Counted from the first letter of the stretch, positions 33,961 through 44,913 are shown. The stretch is DNA of 57,481 nt from Nodularia sp. NIES-3585 (GCF_002218065.1 NZ_BDUB01000001.1:5425039-5482519), one strand, 5' to 3'. Notes: generated by a model from the sequence alone, not told the origin. Numbers and translations are program-made.

Positions 33961-35415
33961 GTGACGATTGATTACGACTTAGTAATTATTGGTGGCAGTC
34001 TGGCCGGACGTTATGCAGCCCTAGCTGCAACCCAACTCAAGGCTACTGTGGCTTTGGTAGAGTCTCAAGTAAATTGTGGGTTTAGTCAACACCAAGCTTT
34101 GAGCGAAATCAGCAAAATCGTCCATAACCTGAATGATATGGCTGGTTTGGGGATTCACACCACACAAGCTAATACTTGCAAAAAACATCAAGTATCTGTG
34201 ACATGGCCAGAAGCCAAGCTGTATACTCAGGGCGTTGTGTCCAATATCCAAGAACAGCACTCTCTGTCCAATTTAGCCGCTCAGGGTGTCGATGTGATTC
34301 TTGGCAGGGGTCAATTTCAATCTTTACCCTATTTAGCTTTTGCGGTCAATCAACGCTTGTTGCGGGGGCGTACCTATTTACTCGCTAGTGGTTCGGTTCT
34401 GTGCCTTCCAGAAATTGAAGGATTACAAACCACAGGCTATTTAACTTTATCGAATATTTGGCGATCGCTCAAGCAAACGACTTTACCCCAAAATTGGGTA
34501 ATTATTGGCGGTGTTCCCCAAAGTATTGAAGTAGCTCAAACTCTGGCGCGCTTGGGTTGTAATGTAACTCTAGTAGTCAAATCTGCATCCATTCTGCCCT
34601 ACGCTGACTCAGAAATTGCCCACCTGCTGCAAGCACAGTTAGAAGTTGATGGTGTGCGGGTTCTCACCCAAAAACCAATAACTCAAGTCAAACTAATTGA
34701 AGGTAAAAAGTGGGTTCAAGCTGGAGATAAGGCCATTGAAACTGATGAGATTTTAGTAGCAACTGGACAGCAACCAAATGTTGAGTCTCTCAATTTAGCG
34801 GCTGTAGCTGTGAAATGGCAGCAGCATCGCTTGGTTGTGAATAATAAATTGCAGACTACAAACCATCGCATTTATGCCTGTGGTGATGTGATTGGTGGTT
34901 ATGATTTTACCAATGTTGCTAATTATGAAGCTAGAATTGCCGTCAAAAATGCCCTCTTTTTTCCCCGATTTCCAGTTGAATATCGGTGTATTCCTTGGGC
35001 GTTAAATTCTCATCCCACTTTGGCGGAAGTGGGTTTAACTGAGGCGCAAGCAAAACGTCAATTTAAACCAGATGAAGTTTTAGTTTTGCGACAATATTAT
35101 AAAACAGTAACAGCAGCCCAATTGCGGGATGAAACCACAGGTATATGTAAATTAATTGTACTCCGCAATGGGGAAATTTTGGGTGCTTCTATATTGGGGG
35201 CTGAAGCGGGGGAGTTAATTAATTTAATTACTTTGGCTATGTCCCAAAAAATTTCAGTGAAACAGTTAGCAAATTTATCTTCTGTCTATCCCAGTTTTTC
35301 AGAGATTATCGAAAACACAGCTAAAGAATGGAGTCAGCAAAAGTTAAATAGCAATCCGGCTTTACAAGACTTTCTCGAAGGCTTCTTTCATTTTCGCCGC
35401 AATTGGAATTTGTAA
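33961..35415 (+). CDS. FAD/NAD(P) oxidoreductase, disulfide-reductase fold without the disulfide
   Basis: 484-aa homologue of the pyridine nucleotide-disulfide reductases (dihydrolipoamide dehydrogenase/mercuric reductase group). FAD motif IIGGSLAGRYAA at the N-terminus; second dinucleotide motif WVIIGGVPQSIEVAQTLARLGC; FAD-binding IYACGDVIGG; C-terminal dimerisation domain (HPTLAEVGLTEAQA). The active-site CxxxxC is absent: its place holds QVNCGFSQHQALSEIS with one Cys. It may be a plain NAD(P)H oxidoreductase; substrate unknown. Starts with GTG at 33961, no obvious ribosome site. Longer N-terminus not excluded. Confidence 0.85.
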   Translation: MTIDYDLVIIGGSLAGRYAALAATQLKATVALVESQVNCGFSQHQALSEISKIVHNLNDMAGLGIHTTQANTCKKHQVSVTWPEAKLYTQGVVSNIQEQHSLSNLAAQGVDVILGRGQFQSLPYLAFAVNQRLLRGRTYLLASGSVLCLPEIEGLQTTGYLTLSNIWRSLKQTTLPQNWVIIGGVPQSIEVAQTLARLGCNVTLVVKSASILPYADSEIAHLLQAQLEVDGVRVLTQKPITQVKLIEGKKWVQAGDKAIETDEILVATGQQPNVESLNLAAVAVKWQQHRLVVNNKLQTTNHRIYACGDVIGGYDFTNVANYEARIAVKNALFFPRFPVEYRCIPWALNSHPTLAEVGLTEAQAKRQFKPDEVLVLRQYYKTVTAAQLRDETTGICKLIVLRNGEILGASILGAEAGELINLITLAMSQKISVKQLANLSSVYPSFSEIIENTAKEWSQQKLNSNPALQDFLEGFFHFRRNWNL

Positions 35416-35445
35416 TCAAAGAACGCTAGAACTTTTTACTTCATG

Positions 35446-36471
35446 CTAAGGCATATTTTTTACAACTAATAATTTTCTAGCTCTGTACATCCAAAAAAAC
35501 ATCGACAAAAATAGAATTAATGCAAATATAGCCGTATAAATTACAGGCAAAGTGAGAGGAACCAGTAAAAGTGAACTAACCAACTCCACAAAGATTAAGC
35601 CCATGAGTACCCAAATAACTGTTGTGCGATTTAATAAAGTGCATAACATTGCACCCAATGGCGCACCAACCACAACTACTGGTACTGCTGCCAACCAATA
35701 ATTACTAACAGGTTCGACAAAATTTCCTAAAATAAATTTGTGCAGAAAAAAGCCTACAGCAGTGTTAATTGCCATTAAAACTACAGAATTGGGAGTACTG
35801 ACTTTTTCACAAACACCAAACAATAATACCATTACAGAAAAAGCAAAAATATCCATTCCACTCCCGACTAAACCACTAATCATTCCCCCTATTATTCCTA
35901 CAAAAAAAGATACATTTCGTTCCCATTTTCCCCATGATTGTATAACTATATTTGGCTGAGTTTTACTACGGTTTAAAAATAACAAAATTATCGCAAAACT
36001 GCTAATCATGATTGTAAAACAAATCTTGATTACATTCGAGGGGATCATGGGAGCTAAAAAAACTGCGCTAATAATAATTCCTGGAACACCTCCCAGACTT
36101 ACCCAACGAATAAATTTCCACTCTAAGGGAGTACCCATTGCCACAATAGTTAAGGATGCAGACCCCATACCAATAGTTTGAATAGCAAGGGAAAAAACTC
36201 TAGCCTCATGTGCAGGAACTTGCAACACTTTAGTCAGAACTGGAAAGGCTACTGCTCCCCCACCCATACTTGTACCACCAGCAATCATTGAACCAAAGAC
36301 CATAGTTACAGCGATTTTCCATTGTTCAATCATATTAGATATTGCTGAACTAGGACCAACAGCGATTAACCAGACTGTCCATACAGTGAAAGCGACTAGA
36401 GTACTCACACGAATCAAAGGCCGAGAAAACCAAATCTTAGTAACTACAGAAAAAAGGTTATGGCTCTTCAT
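35446..36471 (-). CDS. Sulfite exporter TauE/SafE family permease
   Basis: 341-aa integral membrane protein with about eight hydrophobic helices. The TauE/SafE signature lies in MIAGGTSMGGGAVAFPVLTKVL and again in GGMISGLVGSGMDIFAFSVMVLL. The family moves sulfite, sulfoacetate or other organosulfur anions; substrate here is not determined. Convergent with the oxidoreductase gene (30 bp apart). Confidence 0.88.
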   Translation of the reverse strand: MKSHNLFSVVTKIWFSRPLIRVSTLVAFTVWTVWLIAVGPSSAISNMIEQWKIAVTMVFGSMIAGGTSMGGGAVAFPVLTKVLQVPAHEARVFSLAIQTIGMGSASLTIVAMGTPLEWKFIRWVSLGGVPGIIISAVFLAPMIPSNVIKICFTIMISSFAIILLFLNRSKTQPNIVIQSWGKWERNVSFFVGIIGGMISGLVGSGMDIFAFSVMVLLFGVCEKVSTPNSVVLMAINTAVGFFLHKFILGNFVEPVSNYWLAAVPVVVVGAPLGAMLCTLLNRTTVIWVLMGLIFVELVSSLLLVPLTLPVIYTAIFALILFLSMFFWMYRARKLLVVKNMP

Positions 36472-36780
36472 ACAGTTTTAAATTTGTACTTATATGAATT
36501 TACTCGTTTTTTCTGTAAATTCAATAAAATAACCCTCTTTTATAACTCTGAAAAAAGGTTCTTCGGTACTTTTTATGGAAAACGAGCTTCAAAATCGTTA
36601 AAATCCTTATTCCGTAGGCATTTCATTCAAAATCATGCCATGTTTCTTTATAACCCTTGCCCCATAAGGGTTTTGTTATAATCAATCCTCAATCATCAGA
36701 AAAGAGACGCAAGAACCTGAAAAAATAAAATATTCGTAGGTTAGGTATTATATTGGGAATTGTGCATTGTTGAATGCCTC
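36472..36780. other. 309-bp spacer with a terminator-like hairpin
   Basis: AACCCTT-GCCCCAT-AAGGGTTTTGTT at 36652-36677 forms a hairpin followed by T residues on the plus strand, although both neighbours are on minus and no plus gene ends here. Otherwise AT-rich and featureless. Confidence 0.5.
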
Positions 36781-38550
36781 TTATTTAGGTCGCTCACCAT
36801 TGCGCTTAAAATTCTTTTCTGTTTGGGATACGCTGCCAATTCCTTGCAGGATACCACGACCGATTAGACCTAAACCCCGACCAACTATTTTGGTGAGCAG
36901 GAAAACAATACCGCTACCGACAATAGCTAATAAAGATTTTAAACGCGGTGCGATCGCATCTCGAAATTCTAGTGTTAATGTGACTAATAGGGGAATACCA
37001 GAAAGCTGTGCTAATTCCTGACCACGGGGAGCATAAAGTGATGTTTTGGCAATCCCTCTCGGTGCTAATACAAATAGCTCATAGCTACTTTCAAACATGG
37101 CTTTCGGCTCATTAATGTATTTATTCAAACGGTATTTCCATGACAAATCATTACGAAAGCGTTCTATTTCTCGTGTGGAAATTAAACTGCGGTCATAATA
37201 ATTTTGTTTAATTTCTTCGACATCTGCTAAGGAATTCAGAAGTGGTTGCACTACACCATTGGCTACTTGAATTAATAAATTCTCTAAAATTATTAATGCC
37301 TGAGATTTAGCTTCAGGGCTACCGGCTGAGTAGCAAGTATTATCAATGTGTAAATCTGTCTGGAATACTAAATAAGAAAATAATTCTACAACTAAGGGAA
37401 TTTTATTGAAAATCTCTGTTTGGACAACTCGATAATTTTGCAGTAGTAAATTAACGACTTCTATATTCTGCTTACCTACTTGCACTCGATAAAATTTACC
37501 AAAGAAATCTGTAATTACTGCTTGCCATAAATCATATAATATGCTGTTTTTGATATCTTCTAGTTGAGCAATTGTAATTTGAGGGACACGCAATTCATCA
37601 AGTTTCTGAGACAGTTTTTGCAGAGTTAAATACAGTAATTCCCGTTTTTTATCTTCACGAAAAATGTCAATTTCTAAAGCTACATCTGTGACATTTTGTA
37701 AAGATAATTGTAATTTGGTGACACATAATGAGAATAAATCAGATTGAAGCGATCGCGGGCTAAGTAGAGGCGACGAAGTTACTTGCTTTTCTAAATCTAA
37801 TGGCACAATGGCGCTACTTAAGGACGGGATTACAGGCGCTTTCTGAGTAGAAGAAATAGATTGTTCTTCTTGTCTTTCCTGTGGTGAAACTAATAGCCGA
37901 GTCAGTAACCAACGAGCTGCTAACAATTCTCGTCGTTGTCCAGCGAAAACGGCTCGATCTATTAATGGCAATCCAGGGGTTTGTAATTGCGCCGTAACTT
38001 CAGCTAAAGTTGCTTCAATATAACCAATTCCTGACAGATACCAATTTTTCCGCACCCTAGCCAGGGGGAGGCTAGGTGCTGGGGTGATGGGGTGATTAGA
38101 AATGGTATCTACCCTTTGCCTTTCGGGAAACCAATAAGAACCACCATCTGCGACTTCTTCCATCGCAGCAACTAATTGGGAAATCGGAATACCTTTAGAA
38201 CAGTAGCCATTCACGCCAGCAGCCTGAATTGCTAAGAGTAATCCTGGTTCTTGAACAGAACTAAGTAGCAAAACTGGTAATTTAGGGTATTGAATTTTTA
38301 GTTGTTGACAGAGTTGTAACCCTTGCTGCTGGCTGGAAATGGAGCGACCATTGCCTAATTCTAAGACTACTAAATTTACTTGATTAGGATCTTGTTGAGC
38401 CAGTTCTGCCAGAATCTGCAAAGCCGTTGTATCTGTTTCTGCTTCTGATACCACTTCGATGTCAGGTAGCGCTGACAATGCTACCCGTAGTCCTAGCCGA
38501 AATATGGGGTCTTGGTCAACTAATAATAATTTTAGAGGTCTGTTGCTCAT
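36781..38550 (-). CDS. Receiver-like plus DUF3685 protein
   Basis: 589-aa cyanobacterial protein. Residues 1-135 resemble a response-regulator receiver (LKLLLVDQDPIFRLGLRVAL, VLLLSSVQEP, GVNGYCSKGIPISQLVAAM with the conserved Lys). The expected phospho-Asp is Glu (VNLVVLELGNG), so phosphorylation there is unlikely. The remainder is DUF3685 (Ycf55-like), with YRLNKYINEP and a C-terminal hydrophobic helix near 545-570 (LKSLLAIVGSGIVFLLTKIV). Function unknown; Ycf55 relatives occur in red-algal plastids. Solitary gene. Confidence 0.82.
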   Translation of the reverse strand: MSNRPLKLLLVDQDPIFRLGLRVALSALPDIEVVSEAETDTTALQILAELAQQDPNQVNLVVLELGNGRSISSQQQGLQLCQQLKIQYPKLPVLLLSSVQEPGLLLAIQAAGVNGYCSKGIPISQLVAAMEEVADGGSYWFPERQRVDTISNHPITPAPSLPLARVRKNWYLSGIGYIEATLAEVTAQLQTPGLPLIDRAVFAGQRRELLAARWLLTRLLVSPQERQEEQSISSTQKAPVIPSLSSAIVPLDLEKQVTSSPLLSPRSLQSDLFSLCVTKLQLSLQNVTDVALEIDIFREDKKRELLYLTLQKLSQKLDELRVPQITIAQLEDIKNSILYDLWQAVITDFFGKFYRVQVGKQNIEVVNLLLQNYRVVQTEIFNKIPLVVELFSYLVFQTDLHIDNTCYSAGSPEAKSQALIILENLLIQVANGVVQPLLNSLADVEEIKQNYYDRSLISTREIERFRNDLSWKYRLNKYINEPKAMFESSYELFVLAPRGIAKTSLYAPRGQELAQLSGIPLLVTLTLEFRDAIAPRLKSLLAIVGSGIVFLLTKIVGRGLGLIGRGILQGIGSVSQTEKNFKRNGERPK

Positions 38551-38826
38551 GGTATCAAAAAATACAGAAATCCTGTTTGTTCACAGTCACCAATAGTTTT
38601 GATGTCTTCAAGCCGCACACTCGTGACTTCCAGTCATGAGTTAGGCGCGACCGATTCTGTTAAAGTTAGTGTATAGCGAAAACCAAGCTAAACCTAGTCC
38701 ACCTCATTGTCACCTGTTTTCGTCACTTGAAGAATTTCTGTATTCGGTATTTGTCAGCAGAAGACTACAGCACAGACAGAGGACTTATAAAAGTTTGAGA
38801 TTAATAGACATCTGGTGGAAAAGATT

Positions 38827-38854
38827 GTAGAGACATTCCATGGAACGTCTCTAC
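38827..38854. repeat. 28-bp palindrome (GTAGAGACATTCCATGGAAC type)
   Basis: Near-perfect dyad, GTAGAGACATTCC and GGAACGTCTCTAC. Located in the 447-bp spacer (38551-38997) between the DUF3685 gene and the Fur-family gene; nothing else is recognised there. Confidence 0.85.
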
Positions 38855-38997
38855 AAGGGTTATAGGAAACGCACATTTAATTTTCACCAGATTTCTAATC
38901 ACAATAATCCCAATATTAGGCTAATTTAAAGCTTACAATCTGAACCGATGATATCGAGAATGAAACAGTTTTTAGCACTAAACCCAATTGTGAAAAA

Positions 38998-39447
38998 CTA
39001 TGGTTTTTCTGGGGGATTGCGGTAACCATAAAAGTTAATACTGTATTCAGTAATCCGCACTCCTGTTTTTTGTTCCACTTGACGGAGCAATTCTTCTGGT
39101 AATTCTATGTGAATATCAAGCAGTTGATTAGTGTCAATACAGTTGACGTGACTATGGGAATCACTGATGTTGCCGTATAAACGCCCGTCACAGCGTTCAA
39201 TACACTCAATGATGCCCTGAGTTGATAAGGCTTCTAAATTTTGATAAACAGAAGTATGACCAATATCTTTACCTTGCTGGCTGAGGCGATCATAAATTTC
39301 TCTAGCACAAAGATGTTCATTGGCTTGCCACAGTAGTTCTAAAATAAAGCGCCGCTGGCGGCTGACGCGCATACCTAGCAGTTGACACCGCTCCAGGGCA
39401 TCTTCTAGGGAACGAATGGGTTTTGTAGATAGGGATTGATTTTGCAT
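38998..39447 (-). CDS. Fur-family transcriptional regulator, PerR-like (FurC type)
   Basis: 149-aa Fur-family repressor. Winged helix: LLGMRVSRQRRFILELLWQANEHLCAREIYDRL and DIGHTSVYQNLEALSTQGII. The dimerisation/metal part shows DSHSHVNCID. Classical C-terminal CxxC pairs are missing, and the C-terminus ends RITEYSINFYGYRNPPEKP. This form resembles the FurC/PerR paralogue of Anabaena, a peroxide-responsive regulator; assignment to that paralogue rests on memory of the N-terminal pattern (KPIRSLEDALERCQLLGM). The 468-bp region upstream to 39915 carries AT-rich DNA and a palindromic repeat. Confidence 0.85.
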   Translation of the reverse strand: MQNQSLSTKPIRSLEDALERCQLLGMRVSRQRRFILELLWQANEHLCAREIYDRLSQQGKDIGHTSVYQNLEALSTQGIIECIERCDGRLYGNISDSHSHVNCIDTNQLLDIHIELPEELLRQVEQKTGVRITEYSINFYGYRNPPEKP

Positions 39448-39832
39448 AGTTAAATTTGTTAACTATTAAGGGGAATTTCCGGTTTCAATGTTTATTGGCG
39501 GTTTTGATTGCAAAATATTACATAAGTTATTTTGCTCCTACCTCTTTTGCTGCGAAATTGACAGTTTTAGGTGATCATTGTCTGTTACTTGTTGGCGTTT
39601 GCTTGATTCTACTTTAACCTTAAACAAACTCATTACAACTTTAACTTAAAATTGTGGCAAATGTCCATCTTCGCCGCAGGTGTTATGTCTGCAAATTTAG
39701 CCGGATACAGATATATTAGAGAATTAACTGGGTGTCAATGTCCCTTGAACCTCACACGAATTACTGTTAAGCATAAAGAAGGCGTTGCTGATTTGAAGCA
39801 TGAGCAGGATTTTTGATGATGTCAAAACGCCT

Positions 39833-39860
39833 GTAGAGATTTTCCATGGAACGTCTCTAG
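39833..39860. repeat. 28-bp palindrome (GTAGAGATTTTCCATGGAAC type)
   Basis: Third copy of the GTAGAGACGTT...CTAC dyad family, in the spacer between fur and the CRR6 gene. In this copy part of the left arm has diverged (ATTTTCC for ACGTTCC). Confidence 0.8.
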
Positions 39861-39915
39861 ACATAAATTCATACTTGGTTTCAGCAACGCCATAAAGAAA
39901 GTACCTTGCGAATCA

Positions 39916-40392
39916 ATGACAATCACGATCACACTCGATACTGACTACGTTACCAATTTAGATATTTCACCTGTCTTCAAGGTGATTGAGCCACTGCTGC
40001 AAGAGAAGGCGATCGCATCTCACGAACAGCAACTGAGCTTTGATATAAAATATGCTTTAGAACCTGGAGACCCCCGCGAACTTTCCGAAATTCCAGAGTT
40101 GCGCCTGTGGTTTGTGCGTTTGGATGCCAAATATCCCTGGTTACCATTTTTACTCGATTGGAAATCTGGCGAATTTGCTCGTTATACTGCCATGCTTGTA
40201 CCACACCAATTCAGTGCTAAAGAAGGTATTCAATATAATCCCGAAGCTTTGGAAATATTTCTGATGCACAAAATTTTTATCTTAGGTGATTGGCTAAAAC
40301 AGCAAGGTATCCCCAGCCCATCGCGGTTAAAGTCTATGGCGCAAATGCTCGGTTATGATTTAGATGATACCTTTTTTGAGATATTTTCTTAA
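39916..40392 (+). CDS. CRR6 family NdhI maturation factor
   Basis: 158-aa protein of the CRR6 family, which in plants and cyanobacteria assists maturation of the NdhI subunit of the photosynthetic NDH-1 complex. Recognised from ELRLWFVRLDAKYPWLPFLLDWKSGEFARYTAMLVPHQFS and the C-terminal EALEIFLMHKIFILGDWLKQQGI segments, and from the length. Soluble, no membrane helix. Cyanobacteria-specific, supporting the phototrophic host. Solitary; a palindromic repeat lies on either side. Confidence 0.85.
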   Translation: MTITITLDTDYVTNLDISPVFKVIEPLLQEKAIASHEQQLSFDIKYALEPGDPRELSEIPELRLWFVRLDAKYPWLPFLLDWKSGEFARYTAMLVPHQFSAKEGIQYNPEALEIFLMHKIFILGDWLKQQGIPSPSRLKSMAQMLGYDLDDTFFEIFS

Positions 40393-40524
40393 CAATCTCA
40401 CCGAAGAGGCAGGGGTGCAGGGTGGAACTGGATTTCTGTTTCAATACTGTTTTTAGGACTGAAAACTCGCTTTATTTAATCCATAGCCATGTATATACAT
40501 AATTAAACATTTCCCACAAAGAAT

Positions 40525-40552
40525 GTAGAGACGTTTCATGGAACGTCTCTAT
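40525..40552. repeat. 28-bp palindrome (GTAGAGACGTTTCATGGAAC type)
   Basis: Fourth copy of the dyad family, in the spacer between the CRR6 gene and the TetR-type regulator gene. Confidence 0.8.
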
Positions 40553-40576
40553 GGGGGTTTTGTGATCACTAGATGT

Positions 40577-41479
40577 CTATCTTTGGGAGTTTTGATCATC
40601 TAAAGTACCTTTACGGGCAAAAATTTCGATAGCCTCACTTCTGGTCAAATTATTTTCAGCTGCCAATTCTGCCAACTTTTCCCATGCTGTATCTGTTAGT
40701 CGCATAGACCTGAGATGTTTGGGTTCACGACCATAATCCATCTTAAATTGACCCGACGCAGTACGCTTGCGCCTTGGTGATTTCTGAAGAGTACCTGAGT
40801 ACTGATTGACAGCTGGCGGTTTGGGAGTCTGATTACTAGTTAGTAAGTTAATTAGTTGGTCAATGAGGCGATCGCGCTCCATTGGTAACAACTGGTGACT
40901 ATGTAGCATATTCTGAATAATACAGAAATGAATTAATGTCCCCACAAAAATCCGCGCCGCCACTTCTGGATCAGGTAGTTGCAGTTCTGGGTGGTTTGTA
41001 AAATATTGCGTCAGCAGTTCCAAAGCTGGTTTGTCTATGTTACGCACAAATTCTTGCGCCAGCAACGGAAAACGTCCAGATTCGCCGATAATTAGTCGCA
41101 CTAAATTCAACATTTCTTGTTGATCGTTAATCCGCGCTAAAACGTTGGTTGCTAAACGGCGCAACACAGTTTGAGGTTCTCCTTCGAGAAACTGCGGGTC
41201 TTGGAGATTAAATACTGCCTGATAATTTTCCTGTGCTAGTCGCTCAATCAGGGCAATGAATAATCGTTCTTTATCCTGAAAGTAGCTGTAGACAGTTGTT
41301 TTGGATACTCCTGCTGCTGCTGTCACCTTATCCATTGTGGTGGCTGCATAGCCATTTGCTAAAAATTCTTGCATAGCACCAGCGAAAATCGCATCAACTT
41401 TCTCTGGTGACAGCAAACGCTGTCCCTGATTAGTTTTTGGCTGTTTCTTTTTCATATTAGTTTTTTGGACTCTTGACAT
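40577..41479 (-). CDS. TetR-family regulator with C-terminal ribbon-helix-helix segment
   Basis: 300-aa repressor-like protein. Residues about 25-75 are a TetR helix-turn-helix (AIFAGAMQEFLANGYAATTM, KVTAAAGVSKTTVYSYFQDKERLF). Residues 80-215 are a ligand-binding helical domain. A basic linker (KSPRRKRTASGQFKMDYGRE) leads to a second putative DNA-binding module at about 258-292 (LRSMRLTDTAWEKLAELAAE, NNLTRSEAIEIFARKG), which resembles CopG-type ribbon-helix-helix. Divergent from the devBCA-like operon, which it probably controls. Most TetR proteins (~200 aa) lack the extension. Confidence 0.85.
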   Translation of the reverse strand: MSRVQKTNMKKKQPKTNQGQRLLSPEKVDAIFAGAMQEFLANGYAATTMDKVTAAAGVSKTTVYSYFQDKERLFIALIERLAQENYQAVFNLQDPQFLEGEPQTVLRRLATNVLARINDQQEMLNLVRLIIGESGRFPLLAQEFVRNIDKPALELLTQYFTNHPELQLPDPEVAARIFVGTLIHFCIIQNMLHSHQLLPMERDRLIDQLINLLTSNQTPKPPAVNQYSGTLQKSPRRKRTASGQFKMDYGREPKHLRSMRLTDTAWEKLAELAAENNLTRSEAIEIFARKGTLDDQNSQR

Positions 41480-41493
41480 TATTAGAATGTACA

Positions 41494-41532
41494 GTTTAGT
41501 TTAGTTACATAACAACTGAACTAACTAGTTTA
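41494..41532. promoter_or_regulatory. Candidate operator between the TetR gene and devB
   Basis: GTTTAGTTTAGTTA (41494-41507) and TGAACTAACTAGTTTA (41517-41532) form an imperfect inverted repeat built on (T)AGTT half-sites around CATAACAAC, in the 76-bp divergent intergenic region. Positions fit a TetR-type operator controlling both promoters. Confidence 0.55.
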
Positions 41533-41555
41533 CTCACACGTAAAAGAGGCTGCTT

Positions 41556-42853
41556 ATGGTACCTGATAGCACAGCTAAAGGTTCTGCATTCTTTAAGCCT
41601 AGCTCTCGCCAACTGATCATGTTGGCAGTAGCTACAAGTGTGGCGATCGCCAGCACAACAGGTTACAAATTTTGGCAATCACAAGCAAGTCAAACGACTC
41701 CGACCGAGCAGGTGAGCATACCTGAAATTAAAACGGTGACGGCTCTGGGGAGATTAGAACCCAAAGGCAAAGTGATTAAACTTTCCGCACCGGCATCGAG
41801 TCAAGGTAGTCGGGTAGAGAAGCTGTTGGTCAAGGAAGGAGATCAGGTGAAAGCTGGGGAGGCGATCGCTATTTTAGATAATCGCGATCGCTTAGAAGGA
41901 GCATTGCAAGAAGCCGAAGCAGCTGTGAAAGTAGCACAGATAAATTTGGCAAAAGTACGCGAAGGTGCAAAAGTAGGCGAAATTCAGGCGCAAAAAGCCG
42001 AGATGGCGCGTATCCAAGCACAGACTCTAGGAGATGAAACTCAGCAAAGAGAAACAGTAACCAGGTTAGAGGTACAGTGGCAAGGAGAGAAAACGGCACA
42101 ACAGGCCACAATTAAGAAGCTAGAAGCCGAACTGAAAAATGCCCAAGTAGAATTACAACGCTATCAGCAGTTGTACTCCCAAGGAGCAATTTCCCAGTCT
42201 TTATTTGACACTAAGGGCTTGAATGTAGATATCATCACCCAGCAGTTGAGTGAAGCCAGAGCCATTCTCAACCGCATTGATGGCACTGGTCGGCAGCAAA
42301 TTACCGAAGCTCAGACAGTGCTAGCTCGAATTCAAGCAACTGGCAATCAACAAGCCAATGTCGCCTCGGCTACCTTAGACCGCATCGCCGAAGTCCGACC
42401 GATAGATGTCGCCGGCGCAGAAGCAGAAATTCAGCGGGCGATCGCAGTGGCGAAACAGGCAAAGGCTAACTTAGATCAGGCTTATGTAAAATCACCCAAA
42501 GATGGCGTGATATTTGACATTCATACCCGCTCAGGTGAAATGGTATCAAATGACGGCATTATCGAGATTGGACAAACCAACCAGATGTATGCCGTTGTGG
42601 AAATTTATCAAAGCGACGTGAGCAAAGTCCAACCTCAGCAACGGGTGCGAATCTCAAGTAATTCTCTATCAGGTGAATTAGTCGGAACAGTAGATTGGGT
42701 GGGCTGGAAAGTGCAACGGCAAGATATTATCAATAGCGATCCTACGGAAAATATTGACTCCAGAGTTGTGGAAGCTCATGTAAAACTTGATGAAGCATCC
42801 AGCCAAAAAGCCGCCAAATTTACCAATTTACAAGTCAAGGCGGTGATTGAACT

Positions 42854-42857
<4 letters not shown>
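41556..42857 (+). CDS. devB: DevB-like ABC exporter membrane fusion protein
   Basis: 433-aa HlyD/MFP-type periplasmic adaptor. N-terminal membrane anchor (about 18-38; LIMLAVATSVAIASTTGYKFW), lipoyl half-motif (GRLEPKGKVIKLSAPASSQG, VKEGDQVKAGEAIAILDNRD), a long coiled coil (residues about 110-300, Gln/Ala/Glu-rich) and beta-barrel (VKSPKDGVIFDIHTRSGEM). Family includes DevB, which with DevC, DevA and TolC exports heterocyst glycolipid; several paralogues exist in each genome, so the cargo is not deducible. RBS AAAGAGGC. Overlaps devC by 4 bp. Confidence 0.9.
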
Positions 42858-44166
<1,309 letters not shown>

Positions 44167-44176
<10 letters not shown>

Positions 44177-44874
44177 CTATGGTGATCTCTATTGAAAATC
44201 TTGATCATTACTTTGGTAGTGGTCAACTGAGCAAGCAGGTTTTATTCAATATCAATCTCACAATTAATGCCGGTGAGATTGTGATTATGACTGGGCCTTC
44301 TGGTTCTGGTAAAACCACACTGCTAACTTTAGTGGGAGGATTGCGTTCTGTCCAGTCTGGTAGTATGCGAGTTTTAGACAGAGAACTTTGTGGTGCTAGT
44401 AGCAAACAGTTAACACAGGCGCGGCGAAGTAACGGTTATATCTTTCAAGCGCACAACTTGCATGGTAGTTTAACAGCACTCCAGAATGTGCGGATGGGTT
44501 TGGAAGTGCAACCGCAAATTTCTCCCCAGCAAATGCTTCATCAATCACAAGAAATGCTAGAAGCAGTGGGTTTGGGAGAGCGACTGAATTACTATCCAGA
44601 TAGTTTGTCTGGTGGACAAAAACAACGGGTAGCGATCGCACGAGCGTTGGTAAGTCAGCCTAAAATTGTCTTAGCAGATGAACCCACCGCCGCACTGGAT
44701 AAACAATCGGGGCGTGATGTGGTGGAAATTATGCAAAAATTAGCCAAAGAGCAAGGCTGTACAATTTTGCTCGTCACCCACGATAACCGCATTTTAGATA
44801 TCGCTGACCGGATTATCTACATGGAAGATGGTCATCTGGTGAGAAATGATGTCAATACTTTAAGTAGTGCTTAA
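44167..44874 (+). CDS. devA: DevA-like ABC exporter ATPase
   Basis: 235-aa ABC ATPase of the MacB/LolD class. Walker A GPSGSGKT, Q-loop IFQAHNLHGSLT, signature LSGGQKQRVAIARAL, Walker B IVLADEPTAALD and H-loop VTHD are all intact. The frame opens with ATG 44167 inside the AATGACC heptamer; an ATG at 44179 (MVISIENLDHYFGSG) fits the family N-terminus better. Completes the devB-devC-devA export unit; partner TolC is presumably elsewhere. Confidence 0.94.
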
Positions 44875-44913
44875 TGCTGAGTGGAAGGTTGTTTCTCAGC
44901 ACTCAGCACTGGT

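Noticed and set aside
36460-36681. 73-codon plus-strand frame after the TauE gene start
   Set aside because: Low-complexity aromatic-rich sequence, no ribosome site and no recognisable family.
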